64,000 bases of DNA from Camillea tinctor (taxonomy: Eukaryota > Ascomycota > Sordariomycetes > Xylariales > Xylariaceae), in NCBI GenBank assembly GCA_022578605.1, contig MU394057.1, forward strand, positions 1 to 64,000. Direction: 5' to 3'. Below the pieces are notes generated by a model, which saw only the letters and a list, made by a program, of their open reading frames with translations, searched no databases and had not been told where the DNA came from. The position numbers and the translations under genes are program-made. This document shows, in pieces, positions 32,920-43,755 of this stretch (position 1 is its first letter; every line of letters begins with the position of its first letter).

Positions 32920-34119
32920 ATGACAGCCTCAAGTAGAAGTGGCAGCATTGCTGCTGCATTATTACGTAGTCAGTCTCCCACCACTCATGACCAATTTGGT
33001 CTCATATCCACCCCTCTCTTGTCTCTCTTTCTGGTTCTCTTTTCTGACTTCCTCCTACAGGACAACCAAATATATGCGCCAGTTGTCGGAGTTCCCAATC
33101 CCGCTCCTACTCTGCTGCTTCTGCTGCTGCTGTCGACGCAACGACCATAGCTGAAGCCCATCACCTAAAACCTACTCAAGCGCATCCACACCCTCCAGTC
33201 ACAGTCCGCAAAAAGGCCGAGTACCGCATAAAGAGCGGCATCATCCTCACCAGAGCACCCTTGATCACGAAACCCTTGACCCCCTTCGAAAATGCCTTCT
33301 ACTTCTACCAGAAGCGCTTAAACGAGCGATTGGTTCTTCCCTTCCGCCATACGCTCTACTTCAAGAAAGACACCGCATCCGACCTGGACTGGAGAATCAA
33401 GTTTGAAGAGCGAGGTGAAATTGCTGCCAAGGAGCTGGGTAGATATTACGCTCAGGGCCGCAATGCCTGGAACGACGAACTTTTGGTTGGCAGTACCTTG
33501 AGCAACGAGGAGCGGATACGCGACATTCTACTCAAAGATGCCGAGAACCGCGTGACCGAAGATGGAGAAAAGGCGAAGCCCGATGAGGTCGTGCCCTTGG
33601 AGAGACCAATGGACAGAATCACAGAGGCCGACAAGACGAACGATGTGAGACGACTGGATCGCAAGCTCGATAGGTCCCTCTACTTAGTCTGCCGAACGAG
33701 CAATGGGCATTGGGTTTTCCCGGCCGCCGACGTATCCACAGACGAGCATCTGCATGAGGCGAGTTCTATATTGTGACCACAATACCCCCATGCAGTGGAT
33801 TAGTTCTAACTTCACATGACCACAGACGGCCGCGAGAGTGCTAGAAGACGCAGCGGGGGTTAATATGAACACCTGGATGGTAGGCCGCGTGCCGGTCGCC
33901 CACCTTGTCATTAAGCCCAAATTTGACGAGAAGTCCGCGCTAATTCAGAGAGGAGAGAAGATATTCTTCTTGAAGGGAAGAATCATGGCAGGCCAAGCCG
34001 ATCTAAAGAACAACAGGATGGGCCTGGAGGATTTTAATTGGTTAACGAAGGAAGAGCTGAAGGAGAAGCTAGACGAAGAATATTTCCACGCTGTAAGGAA
34101 TATGATGGCAGACCGGTAA
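32920..34119 (+). CDS. MRPL17: Mitochondrial large-subunit ribosomal protein mL46
   Basis: Three exons (32920-32968, 33061-33758, 33826-34119) give 346 residues. An N-terminal presequence rich in Ser, Arg and Ala (MTASSRSGSIAAALLR, then a RSSQSRSYSAA segment) targets mitochondria. The body begins YRIKSGIILTRAPLITKPLTPFE in meaning but is given here only by position (about 74-96). The Nudix-like core of the family follows (SLYLVCRTSNGHWVFP; AGVNMNTWMVGRVPVAHLV). The protein is a structural component of the mitoribosome large subunit. Intron 2 (33759-33825, branch TTCTAAC) appears to use a GC donor: GAG|GCGAGT joined to CACAG|ACG keeps the frame as HLHE-TAARVLEDAAG, whereas the nearby GT gives the wrong phase. 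The downstream frame ends in a normal stop. Confidence 0.92.
33759..33825 (+). other. GC-AG intron in the mL46 gene
   Basis: 67-nt intron with donor GCGAGT and acceptor CACAG, and a TTCTAAC branch site upstream of the acceptor. It is the only junction in this interval that restores the mL46 reading frame. Confidence 0.75.
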
Positions 34120-34764
34120 GAGACCAGGCCCGGGCTTTAGAGAGGGCTTAGGAGAGCCGCGTGTAACATACGACAACCATGGCATCTAGACCATGCTAGG
34201 TACCATACTATGATGGCCATTTCACCGTAACTCGGAGATGAAAAAAAAGAAAAATGTACAGAATATTTGAATCCTCTACTACCTGCAAAACCAAGGACCT
34301 GTGATTTCTGAATCAGGTTTAAAGTGGCCCGTAATTAATTAGGAGCATCTATAAAAAAAAGGGGGGGTCACTCCTAAAATGCTCATAAGTAACCTCCTAG
34401 GTTAAATTAATTTTATACACTTATTCTAGAAGGCGAGAAACCGTTTCTTGCTATCCGTAACATAGCAGCAAAACAAACATGCCGATTTTATATTATTTTG
34501 TACATGAAAACAGTTGATATTAAAGGGTTATTCTCCAAGACCGAAGAGCCAGATCAAATCCATAAAACGTGCTGGTCAACAGCAGTCCACGCGGCCCAGG
34601 CTCGTCTGCGATTCCCCAAACTGATACTTCTCCTCCTCCTTCATACAGCCGAGAGGTAGAGTGCTATTTTTACAAAAACCGAGATGCGTGCTGTTGCTGG
34701 TACGCCTCGAACTCTATCGGCCCACGCATGGCGATGTCATCTATACATACACCGTTTCTGCTTT
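34120..34764. other. Intergenic region between convergent genes
   Basis: 3' flanks of mL46 and the PARN-like gene. The plus frame 34569-34895 partly overlaps the PARN-like last exon and has no domain. Confidence 0.5.
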
Positions 34765-36719
34765 CTAGACGAAGGAGACCGGCCTGGTGCCCGAACTTAG
34801 GGTCTTGTTACCGTAGAATCTCCAAAACGGCGAGTCCCACGGCGGGTAAAATGACCCGTGGATATTATCACCGCGCACCGGGGGAATGGGGTTGAGAGGT
34901 GTGGGAACCATGGGGTTCCATGTGATTGCGAGGTGCTCCGCGTGGTTGTCTTGGTCTAGGATACTGGGTCCGGGGGGCGTCGGGTCTCTGTATGATATTA
35001 TCAGTAAGGAAAAAAAAAGAATAGCAGGTGTGGTATGGAACATGGTCATACCGCTGCTCTGGCTTGGGCTTAGGGTCTTCGTTCTGACGAGTGTCAGGAT
35101 TGCTCTTCGGCCGGTAGATCGGTTTATGGACCGGTTCGAGATGCTGCTGCTGGCGATGCAGGTCATATGCCTGCTTCAAGAACAAGTTCATCGTCAGAGC
35201 GCCTGTTCTAGGGTTAGTCACTGCTCACATGCACAGTATAGCGGCAGGGGAAATTTTCTTACTATCATAACCGGCATGGTGAGCCATGCCTTGAAAGGCA
35301 GCGGGCTGTAGCACACACGGAAGCGGCACCATCGCATAAAACTTCTCTAATTCTTCTAAAGACATGTATAGGTTCGTCTTGCGGTGGTTCCCCTCGGTAT
35401 ACATGTACTTCGTGTCCACGATCCGAGGAAAGAGCTCGTGGATTCGCAGGAGAAAATTGTCAATGGTGTCCGGTAGAGCCCCAAAGAAGGTGTGGTAAAT
35501 AAATACCAGGTCGTAGAACATATTATGCCCTACCAATATGGGCCGTTTCTCCTTCAACGATGCTTCGCACTCGTTGAAGTCGAAGCTGTTGCTATGAGAC
35601 GTCCCGGGTTGCGTTGCGTGCCCACCACCTCTGTTCAAAGAGGTAGCTAGTCGAGCAAACGAACCGCCTGTTAAGGCCTCGAAAATGACCCGCAGGCCTA
35701 GTTGAAACGTCAGCCCTAGCACTACAAAGTTGCCATGTAAATATATTTACCGACTAGCCTATCCACCTCCTCTGGGTCAATTCGTTGCTGGGCTACCAAA
35801 CCTCCCTACTCGTATCGTTAGCCACGGAGAAATCAAGACTCAAAGGCGGGGTAAATCGATTTACAAACCTTCGCATGATCACTCGCCGTGATTCTTCGGA
35901 CAAGGATGCAATCCGAAGTGTCTCGTGTGAAATTCTCAGCTATGAACCAAGGAAAATCCTCTCCGATCAACTGGCTGATTAATCGAAGTTGAAAGTCATT
36001 CTTCTTGCCATCAACGTACGCGATCACGGCCTTGAAAATGAGAATGGGGTATCAGTCCCGGGAAATACTAAGTATGGGCAGATAGAGTGACTTACTGGCT
36101 CTAGAGTCTGGTTTTGCGTCATGCCGGCTAACGTGCTAACACAGCAATCATAGAAGGCTCTCAATGGGTTGTCTAGCTGTTGGATATTGATGTGATTGGG
36201 ACTGTTCTTTGAGATTTCGGAGAAAAGATGCTTGGCTCTAGTTTCCTCATCCTTTCTAAGATAAGGGATCCCGAATCGAAGGGGTTGGAATATAGGTAAC
36301 TGGTTGTCTCGTAAGAAGGAATATGTGGTAGCGGCCACACTAAACCTTCGATCAAGCAACCGCGTCAGGAGGTCCGATAGGTGACTCTTGGGAAAGAAAG
36401 GGGAGACAGAAAAGGTGAAGGTTTCTGTAGCATATGAGGCTAATGAAATATATCAGCAACGAGTAGCGAATCATGGAGGGAGAGAATATTTACATGTCCC
36501 TTGTATATGGTGACCACACGTAACACCTACTTGCACGATCTGGTATGCTTCGGCTGCTTTCCTGGCCCGCGTATAGTCCTCTTCCGTTGAAAAACGTTGT
36601 CTGTATCCTGGGATAGAAATGCCCGTCATCTCAACGTCAATAGCAACGAATTCTGCGTTACAGATAGCGCTCAGTATGTGAGGCAATGCCTCACAGAATC
36701 TACTCCCATCCACATCCAT
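34765..36719 (-). CDS. PARN/CAF1-type poly(A)-specific ribonuclease
   Basis: Seven exons (36719-36494, 36439-36096, 36030-35869, 35805-35751, 35721-35263, 35202-35052, 34987-34765) join to about 539 residues. The DEDD nuclease motifs are all visible: FVAIDVEMTG (first D and E), VGHNMFYDLVFIYHTFFG (third acid) and HHAGYDS (catalytic His and last Asp, with the Ser completed by splicing). ATETFTFSVSPFF and related segments match the PARN family, which trims 3' poly(A) or oligo(A) tails of mRNAs and small nuclear or nucleolar RNAs. The C-terminal segment (about 415-539) is Pro-rich and disordered, including QPHS-like and PPVRGDNIHG stretches. The small exon 35805-35751 is followed by a candidate intron of only 29 nt (or 35 nt with the next acceptor), which needs checking. 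Confidence 0.85.
35722..35750 (-). other. Candidate ultra-short intron (29 nt; 35 nt with the alternative acceptor)
   Basis: The donor GTAAAT follows CTAGTCG and the acceptor TTTGTAG precedes TGCTAGGG. A second acceptor 6 nt further (GCTAG) also keeps phase and would give the more family-like LVGLTFQLGL. Reading through meets a stop at the TAG. Confidence 0.5.
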
Positions 36720-37823
36720 GTTCGACTGTGTGTTCTTCGTGGTTCAATGTTATGAGATTTGTGTGTCTATGGTTTCTAGTAGATTTCTAAGCCGGAGAAT
36801 GAAAGCTGGTATTTCTTCTTCAATGCGTTTACGATACAGGTTAGAGAACCACTAGTACAAGCAGCTTGAGGGTAAATACATTCTGGTGAGGAAAAAAAAA
36901 AGAACTATAGTATCGGCATAGCGATATGGTGTTGTTTCCCTCGACAACCAAAGAATGTGTAAAACTTCAAGGAAAACACTATCCTAGCTTCGTGAAAAGG
37001 GGGGTTTGCATCTAGCAAGCGGTCTTCCGTGAAGATACCCTTACTAGCATTTAGCAACGGAATCAGACAAAGTGTCCTTGGTGAGGAAGCATTCTATTCC
37101 AAGGGATCTCGTTACTATTTGTCCAGACTCGATGTTCCATCATATCCTGTGACCATTTCCCCCTTGCTGAGTTTCTGACAGAACACTACGACATATTGTC
37201 CCTAACTCTTTGTCTTGGTATTGTGTATCAAGGTTCTCAAGTTAAGGTTGTGTCTATAACATGATGTTACGCAGCCGTGATCTTTGTTCTATATTGGTAT
37301 TTTTGTTGATATATGACAGGACTCACCTTATCACTCTTCTGAAGGCTTGTTGTCAATGCCGTAATTGACATTCTGTTCGAGCAAAGTAAATTGTATAGGT
37401 TATATCAAATAGGGGTCATGTGCCCTTTGCAGAAGTTGTACCCGCCAATGTAGAGATATCAAAATAGGAGATGACTCCACTTATACTTAGATGCTATTCT
37501 CATTGCCCTGTCTCCTTAACTTAGAACAGAATGACATAGAGTTATCCATCATATTGAGGGCTCAGCTAACTCTTTGCCCAATGAACCTCTCAAGTTGATA
37601 TATGGATAGGCGATTTTAGTTTAGGAGGCTGTGCATATTGGGTAGGCACTTATAAATCCTAGGGGCAACTAGATTGACCTATAGGTGATACTATCGTGTC
37701 TTATAGGGGGAGTCGAGACCGGGCGTGATCGTCATAGGCACATGTGCATACAGAAGGATATTTATGAGGGGAGGGGGGGATTATGTAGTTGTATACTAGG
37801 TATGCTAATGTAATAGGGCTGGC

Positions 37824-37833
37824 TACCTAGGTA
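37824..37833. repeat. TACCTAGGTA palindrome, copy 3
   Basis: Perfect copy in the PARN-like/PEX26 intergenic region; a partial copy (TACTAGGTA) lies about 30 bp upstream. Confidence 0.6.
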
Positions 37834-38069
37834 TCTACAGCTTTAAATTAAAGAATGATGTTCAATCGGTTCACAAGACCTTTACATATTCCTGTCGTAG
37901 AGGGAAGCCGAATTGTTAAATGAATACCCCGACCTTGTCCGACCTGTCCGACCTCCCTAACCGGTCCTAACAGCGGAGGACTAGGGATGGATGGGGATTA
38001 GCTCCGGGCAGTTCATTCCTGACGTAACAGTGCACTACCTACCCTAACCTAGATGTAGTATTCATGTGA

Positions 38070-38090
38070 GATCCACACCTGCAGTGGATC
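38070..38090. promoter_or_regulatory. Inverted repeat GATCCAC-N7-GTGGATC
   Basis: Two perfect 7-bp arms around a 7-bp spacer, about 610 bp before the PEX26 start. It could bind a dimeric transcription factor; no factor is assigned. Confidence 0.4.
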
Positions 38091-38701
38091 TTCTCCCACT
38101 GAGGCTGCAGGGTTGCAGCAAGTCCGACGTGCCGAGGCTAATCAAAAAAAAAACATTGAGCCACAACACGCATAGGGCCTGGCAGGCCTGGAGCACTTCT
38201 GTTTCCAGGTCTTCTTTCTAGGTCTCTTCTCACCGCAGTAGCCGCAACTTTGTTTCCTCTCTTTTCTCCCCCAGCCAACATCCACATGCCAGTTGTAGTT
38301 CAACTATTTGCGCTTCTCTTCTGCACGTGCTGCAAGCTTCGACTCGCTGGCTTCCATTCAATGGCTACTGTTTTTTAACCCATTGTCTTATTCGACGTCC
38401 CCCCCTCTTACGCTCGTAGACAGGAACGGGGAATAATAATCTAATTTCCTTTTTCCTTTCTCTTCTTTATAATTGTTACTGCTCTTGTTTTAGTTTTTAT
38501 TGTTTCTCTCTCAAATTTCTCTACCAATGACCCAGTTGTCTACGATCCTATTGATGAAATTCCCTTTTTCTCTCGCCTAATCTTTGTCATCGCGCGTTTC
38601 CTGCCACCGACCGGGGTTTATCATCGTCCCCGTCTCCGAATCTCGAGAACAGAAATAGAAACATAGAGCATCCATACCCTTTCAGCAAACAGTACAGTAC
38701 C

Positions 38702-40481
38702 ATGGCGCTAGACGGGTCCTATTCCGCGACTATGGACAGTCCGACAGGTTCGGAGACCTTTGGGTCACACATCCTGTCGAACTCGATATCCTCCCTTACC
38801 TCACCCAAGATCTCGAGAAACTCGTCGTCCCATATCTCCAAGGCCTATCGGCAAGCCTCCCAGCTATTCTTGACGCGTCGGCTTCCCGAGGCTCTGTCGA
38901 CTGTCTTGCCTCTGATTACACCACCCACTGATGGTGCTGCCGATGTGAACGGAGACACAGACCCGGCCCCGGTAGCCCGTGCGTCGCGGTCGACGAGGAT
39001 AAAGGTGTGGAGCTTATATATCACCATACTGAATGCCATCCTAGAGCTGGATCCAGACGAGGGGAAGGACGCATTTGGTACACATGAGTGGCGGACTTTG
39101 TGTACTAAGGTGAGAGAAGGCGAGGTTTGGGAAGAAGTGGTCCAGTTTGGGTATCATGGAGTCGAAGGAGATGTTGACGCCGACGTCGTCATAAATCTGT
39201 GAGTACAGCCCAAAGGATCCCAGTTTCAAACGATACGATACCTACTAGATATCATATCTCCTTGGTGTGTTAATTGGTCCCAGTGGATCTATTATTGTTT
39301 TTGGATTGGTCAATTGAACCAAACCTAGTAGACGAACAGGAAGGAAGATGAATAATAGGACGAGATATAGGAAGGGGCAAAAGTCGCTATTGGCTGGATG
39401 ATTATTTAGATCTAGGACTATCACAAGTGGATGGTCTTGATCAAAGGCTGTGAATCGTGCCACCGAACTCTACCCAGAGAGCCATCGATATACCCATCGC
39501 GCAGATGCCTTTGGTATATTATATTGAAAGACAGGCCTCTTCTTCATTTCAACGTCAAAGTTAACATCAATAATAGACTAACATGGCGGAAATTATAGGG
39601 CAACGCTTCTACTTGCACATGCTAGATCCCAGGTTTTGAATCAAAGGAGGCTGGAAAACTACCTGGCCTCGTCAACGATTCCCAACCTGGATATATCTCA
39701 GAGACTCGAGGCCAGTCAATCACCACGTTTTTCATCAAGGAGCCGAAGATCTCATTCCAAGGGGGCCAATGGTGCTGATACACCGCGAGATCTAAATGCT
39801 AGAGTCAAGATTTTAGAGCTTTATACTCTTCATGTCCTTTTACGCAACAATGAATGGGACTATGCCAGGGAGTTCATTAGTGCCAGTTCCATCCTAGACG
39901 AAGAAAGGAGAGATGCGTTCCTACAGGCCCTTCAGAGTCTGCGCGAGGACCAAGATGAATCGGAGAGAAGGGAGCGTGAAGAGAAGCAGAGACAGGAAGA
40001 TAAGCTGAAAAAGGACATTGAAGAGGCTAGAAAATTGCGGGCTGAGAATGAAGCGAGAGAAAGACGGCGAATAGAGGAGGAACGAGCACGGCGAGAAGGA
40101 AGCGAGATCGATTATGGCATTGAACAAACTCCGAGTACCCCTGGATCGAGCAAAGCCCGGCATAAGAGAGTCAGCTCCTCGTTATCGAAGTCCTCGGCTA
40201 GATCGCCCGGGTCTAAGAAGAAGAAAGCCGTAACCCGTCGCCCAAGCATGAGCGCACGCGCGCTTATGATCATTGCTAATATTCGGAACGTTATAGAGCA
40301 GATGGGAGCTTCGTTCAAGTCCAACCCCATTCTACTCCTGAAGTTTATTGCTTTTGTCGCAAGCATTGGTATTATGTTGGGGAAGAGAAGTGTTCGAGAA
40401 CGCATTCAGCGTATCTTGGGAACAGGTTGGAATAAAGTCAAGACGACAGCGGGTATGGGCGTCAAGGTCAGCTATATTTAG
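38702..40481 (+). CDS. PEX26: Peroxin 26 (tail-anchored peroxisomal receptor for PEX1-PEX6)
   Basis: Two exons (38702-39198, 39599-40481) separated by a 400-nt intron give 459 residues. The N-terminal domain contains [19 protein letters not shown] and [17 protein letters not shown], typical of fungal PEX26. The splice joins [19 protein letters not shown] charged coiled region rich in Glu, Arg and Lys (about 250-310) and a Ser/Lys-rich basic patch (about 325-370) precede one transmembrane segment (about 410-427, [16 protein letters not shown]). A short basic tail follows, as in tail-anchored peroxins. PEX26 docks the PEX1-PEX6 AAA complex that recycles the import receptor PEX5. The large intron is the longest found in this window; both its sites (CT|GTGAGT and ATTATAG|G) are good. 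Confidence 0.88.
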
Positions 40482-40933
40482 CTGGGAGTTGTGTTTGTGG
40501 TTTTCTCCTTTGTCTCCCCTTTTTCTTCCCCTTCGTATACACTAATACAGTGTTGATACTGCTTCAGCATTTTATCTGTACAGTAGACTGGTCAATTGTA
40601 TACATGCATGACTTATGGACATGAGCAACTGAATGTTTGATTTAGATGCATTATTACCTAGGTAAAAAAACAAAAACAAGAGATGGCTTTCAATATAATA
40701 ATGAATTATCAACTAGCATAAATGGTAGGGGTATCAAATCTACCCATTGATAACTGCTATGTGTAATATAATGACCTGTAGAACTCCGTCATGAATGCAT
40801 ACAAGAAACTGTTTTTTCCCCCTTCCCTCATTTCTCTCTCCCAATAATCCATCTTTACACCGTTGACATCTTGGAATAGGCAAATTTTCGTAGACACTCC
40901 ACATTCAAAGCCCCGACCCGGGCATCATAAGGG
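40482..40933. other. Intergenic region between convergent genes
   Basis: 3' flanks of PEX26 and RDS3. It contains TACCTAGGTA at 40655-40664. No gene seen. Confidence 0.5.
40655..40664. repeat. TACCTAGGTA palindrome, copy 4
   Basis: Perfect copy, 174 bp after the PEX26 stop and followed by an A-run. Confidence 0.6.
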
Positions 40934-41525
40934 TTAGTACCCTGTCCGATTCGTTTTCTTTTGGTAGAATAACTGCGAAGGGGGAAAAAATAGTTGTTAG
41001 CATCTACCCTTAAAACCAAAAAGAGAGAGAGAGGATGATAATTCCATGAATCCACAACCAACCACACTTCCTCTCCCCTTTTCGCGTGAAGTGAAAGGAA
41101 GTGAAGGCAGGTAACGGAATGGAAAGCGATAAAGAAAAGGAAGGAAACGGAGAGGAAAACTCACGTCGGTCCTAGAACTACCGAGGTTTATGATCTTGGG
41201 GCAGCCGTCGCGGTCCTTCTCGAGGCGGGTGCACTCGAAGCAGTAGAAGGCGTCGGAGATGCCCTCGCCGCCGCAGACGACGCACTTGTTCTGGTAGTTG
41301 CCGAAGGAGCACTCGTCGCAGATGCGCACGAGTGTCGTGGGCCGCACGTACGAGTCGCACACGGGACACTTGCCGTCGCACTTGTCGCAGAGGCGGCCGA
41401 TGGCGATGCCGGATTGCTTGCGGCACATTACGAGATCGCTGTTCGGGGAGGATGGGGGTTAGAAATGGGTCTGTTTTGTTGGGATTCGGGAAGAGGGGGG
41501 AAACTTACGGGTGGTGGCGGGACAT
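40934..41525 (-). CDS. RDS3: SF3b complex subunit RDS3 / PHF5A
   Basis: Three exons (41525-41509, 41438-41165, 40972-40934) join to 109 residues, one fewer than human PHF5A. The whole protein is a knotted zinc-finger fold with paired CxxC motifs: [30 protein letters not shown] and [12 protein letters not shown]. The start MSRHHP-DLVMC is built by splicing a 17-nt exon. The C-terminus [17 protein letters not shown] comes from a 39-nt final exon after a 192-nt intron. It is an essential U2 snRNP/SF3b component that helps recognise the branch-point adenosine. If intron 2 is retained the frame runs on for tens of residues with an unrelated tail. Confidence 0.95.
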
Positions 41526-42592
41526 GTTGAGAGGAGGACGATGTGAGGTAGAGAGGTATGTTTCGCGATGGAGAGATTCGAGGTTATGTTTCCTCTTATA
41601 AGAATGGCCGCTTCGACGTGGGAGGGTTCGGTGTGTGGGAGCAGAAGCAGAAAAATCGCCTGATGAAGCCTTTTCTTTTTCTTCCTTTGCAAGTTCGGCG
41701 GTGTCGAAGAAGCTAATAGAAGATTTGCCGCTGTATGGTTTTTGGATGTGTCTTTGGTGGCAATGGATCGAAGATAGGTAGGTTTTCTCGACGCCGAAGG
41801 TGTTATGGACGAAGACAAGAAAAATAAGAAAAGAAAACAGAGAACTCTGTCGGGCAGGATCAGTGATGTGAGGTTGAAGAGTTGATCGGCGCAAGGTCCA
41901 AGCTGTAGATACACCAAAGTGGAAGAGGTTGCGGCGTTGGCGCTGCACGTCGCGATGTGGATACGGAGAAAACAGAGTTATGTATACTACGCTAGGTACA
42001 GTTAAATTATTAATCCTAGTTCCTGCATGATCTATGTATCTGATTATTGCATATCTACACTATCGACCTTTGAACTGAACCGCTTAGCTGCTTAGCTTCT
42101 TAGCTAACTGTAGTGCACATAATCTACGCTATCTATTATACCTAGGTAGTGCAAAGAAAAAAAAACCAGGATTAGCTTAGTATGTAGCACCGTTATCTAC
42201 ACTAAATAGTACACTAATAAAGAAGTGGGGGGGCACAAGCTTGCTGCTTTTTTTTTTTCTGCTTTCAGGGCCAAAGGAATCGGCGCGCAGCAGGCCGCGT
42301 AGCACTTGTGTTGGTTTTACAAGTTCAAAACCGATTGATCGCACTTCCGAAACCCTTTTAACAGCCTTGCCCAGGTCCAATCCCCAGTCTCCGCATTTAC
42401 CAACAACTTGAGCACTACATTTACTACATTTACAGGAAATAATGGTCTAAACTGCCGAATATATTATCGCCCTCTGCGGCATATTGTCCCACTGACTTCA
42501 TAATCAGCTCTTCTACACTAGCTGTTGTTCTTGGCAGCTGTTCTTTCTTTTTATTTTTATTTTTTCTCTCCCTCTTAACTCTTTAGCCAGCC
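41526..42592. promoter_or_regulatory. Divergent promoter region of RDS3 and the pinin-domain gene
   Basis: 1,067 bp between divergent starts. Minus frames at 41459-41917 and 41505-41948 have no domain and probably lie in the RDS3 leader. It contains TACCTAGGTA at 42139-42148. Confidence 0.55.
42139..42148. repeat. TACCTAGGTA palindrome, copy 5
   Basis: Perfect copy within the RDS3/pinin-domain divergent promoter. Confidence 0.6.
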
Positions 42593-43755
42593 ATGTCAAC
42601 CAATATCGCAAGGTGAGCACGAGCCGCATCCGGGCTATTTCGTTCAACCATTGACAATCTCTTTCACACACAGTTCGCCGAACGATCATGACCCCGAGCG
42701 GAAGCAGGTGGAGCTTGAAGCCGAGAAAGATAATGGGGATCGTGGTAACGTGCAGAAGCGCAAGGCCTCGTCGCCGGTGCCATCTGAAGATGCTGTCCCC
42801 AAGTCGCCTAAGCGGACGAGACGGGACAGTGACACGACCGAAGTCAACCCCAGCGCACGGCTACCGACCCCGAAAGAACCAAGCATTGACCGTCGTGAAA
42901 GCACAATACAGGAGGAGAAAAGACGCGGGAAACGGTTGTTCGGTGGTTTGCTAAGCACTCTAAGTCAAACCACTACCAGCTCGCAGCAGAAGAGAAGACA
43001 GGAGATCGAGCGACGACAGCAGGCAAAGGTCCATCAACAACAGGCCGAAGACGACAAGCACAGAGAAGAAAAGCTAGCCAAGCTGAAGATCATACGGAAG
43101 ATAGAGCAAGTGAAATTCGACGAGCAAGTCGTGAGTTGCCAACAACCTAGGCCTAGCGCATGGTCGCTTCACCTACATGCAATGATCGCTTTCGCTAATG
43201 GGAGTTCGCGACTAGATGCAAACTCGACATTCGAACATGCGCGCCACGGCGCGATTCCTACAAACCCAAAGCAACCCCAAGATTGTAAGCACCGTCACTA
43301 GCGCGTGAGACAGACAGAGACAGAGACAGAGGCAGAGACACACAGAGAGAGAGAGATCGAAGACGTGCTAATCAAGCGCTTCCTCCGTTTAGTATTATCT
43401 ACCTTGGAAACTCGCCAAGAAACAAGAAGACATAATCGACGATCAGGTCCGAGATGTCGAAGACATCATTGACAAGGAAGTTGTTGAGTTCAAGCAGCAG
43501 AAGGAGCAGAGACTAAGATCTCTCGGTGTCGCTGTGAAGCCCCCCACACCTGAAGCCAAGGAGATAGTGGGTAGTAGATCTGCTGATGTTGAGCCTCCTA
43601 CTAATATTCCACCCTCTGATCCACCCTCTGATCCACTCTCTGATACTACTAATCGCGTTCCTTCGAACACTGCTAATAAGGTTGGTCATGACAAAGAATC
43701 GGATCGGGCAGATGATGTGATGATTGAAGAAGAGGAGGACACGCTTATCTACTAA
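42593..43755 (+). CDS. Pinin/SDK/memA-domain protein
   Basis: Three exons (42593-42612, 42674-43130, 43393-43755) join to 279 residues. The pinin/SDK/memA domain occupies about 90-190. It begins RRGKRLFGGLLSTLSQ, continues with basic coiled-coil sequence (QEIERRQQAKVHQQQ; EEKLAKLKIIRKIEQ) and ends after the splice with YYLPWKLAKKQEDIIDDQV. The flanks are charged and disordered, with a PKSPKRTRR nuclear-localisation-like patch. Animal pinin associates with the spliceosome and exon-junction proteins, so a role in pre-mRNA splicing is plausible; the divergent neighbour RDS3 is a spliceosome protein. Intron 2 (262 nt) carries a GACAGA/GA microsatellite. Confidence 0.87.
43308..43356 (+). repeat. 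GACAGA/GA microsatellite inside an intron
   Basis: Tandem GACAGA units grading into GAGAGA within intron 2 of the pinin-domain gene. Confidence 0.8.

Larger units (their letters stand above)
36720..38701. promoter_or_regulatory. Divergent intergenic region between PARN-like and PEX26 genes
   Basis: About 2 kb with no gene seen. It contains the palindrome TACCTAGGTA at 37824-37833, a perfect inverted repeat GATCCAC-7 nt-GTGGATC at 38070-38090, and a T/C-rich leader-like stretch from about 38390 to the PEX26 start. Confidence 0.55.

Noticed and set aside
38132..38137. CCGAGG (the CCTCGG fatty-acid-response core) upstream of PEX26, and CCTCGG near 24203 upstream of the PEX11-like gene
   Set aside because: A 6-mer is expected about 30 times on both strands of this window by chance, so two sites are no evidence of regulation.
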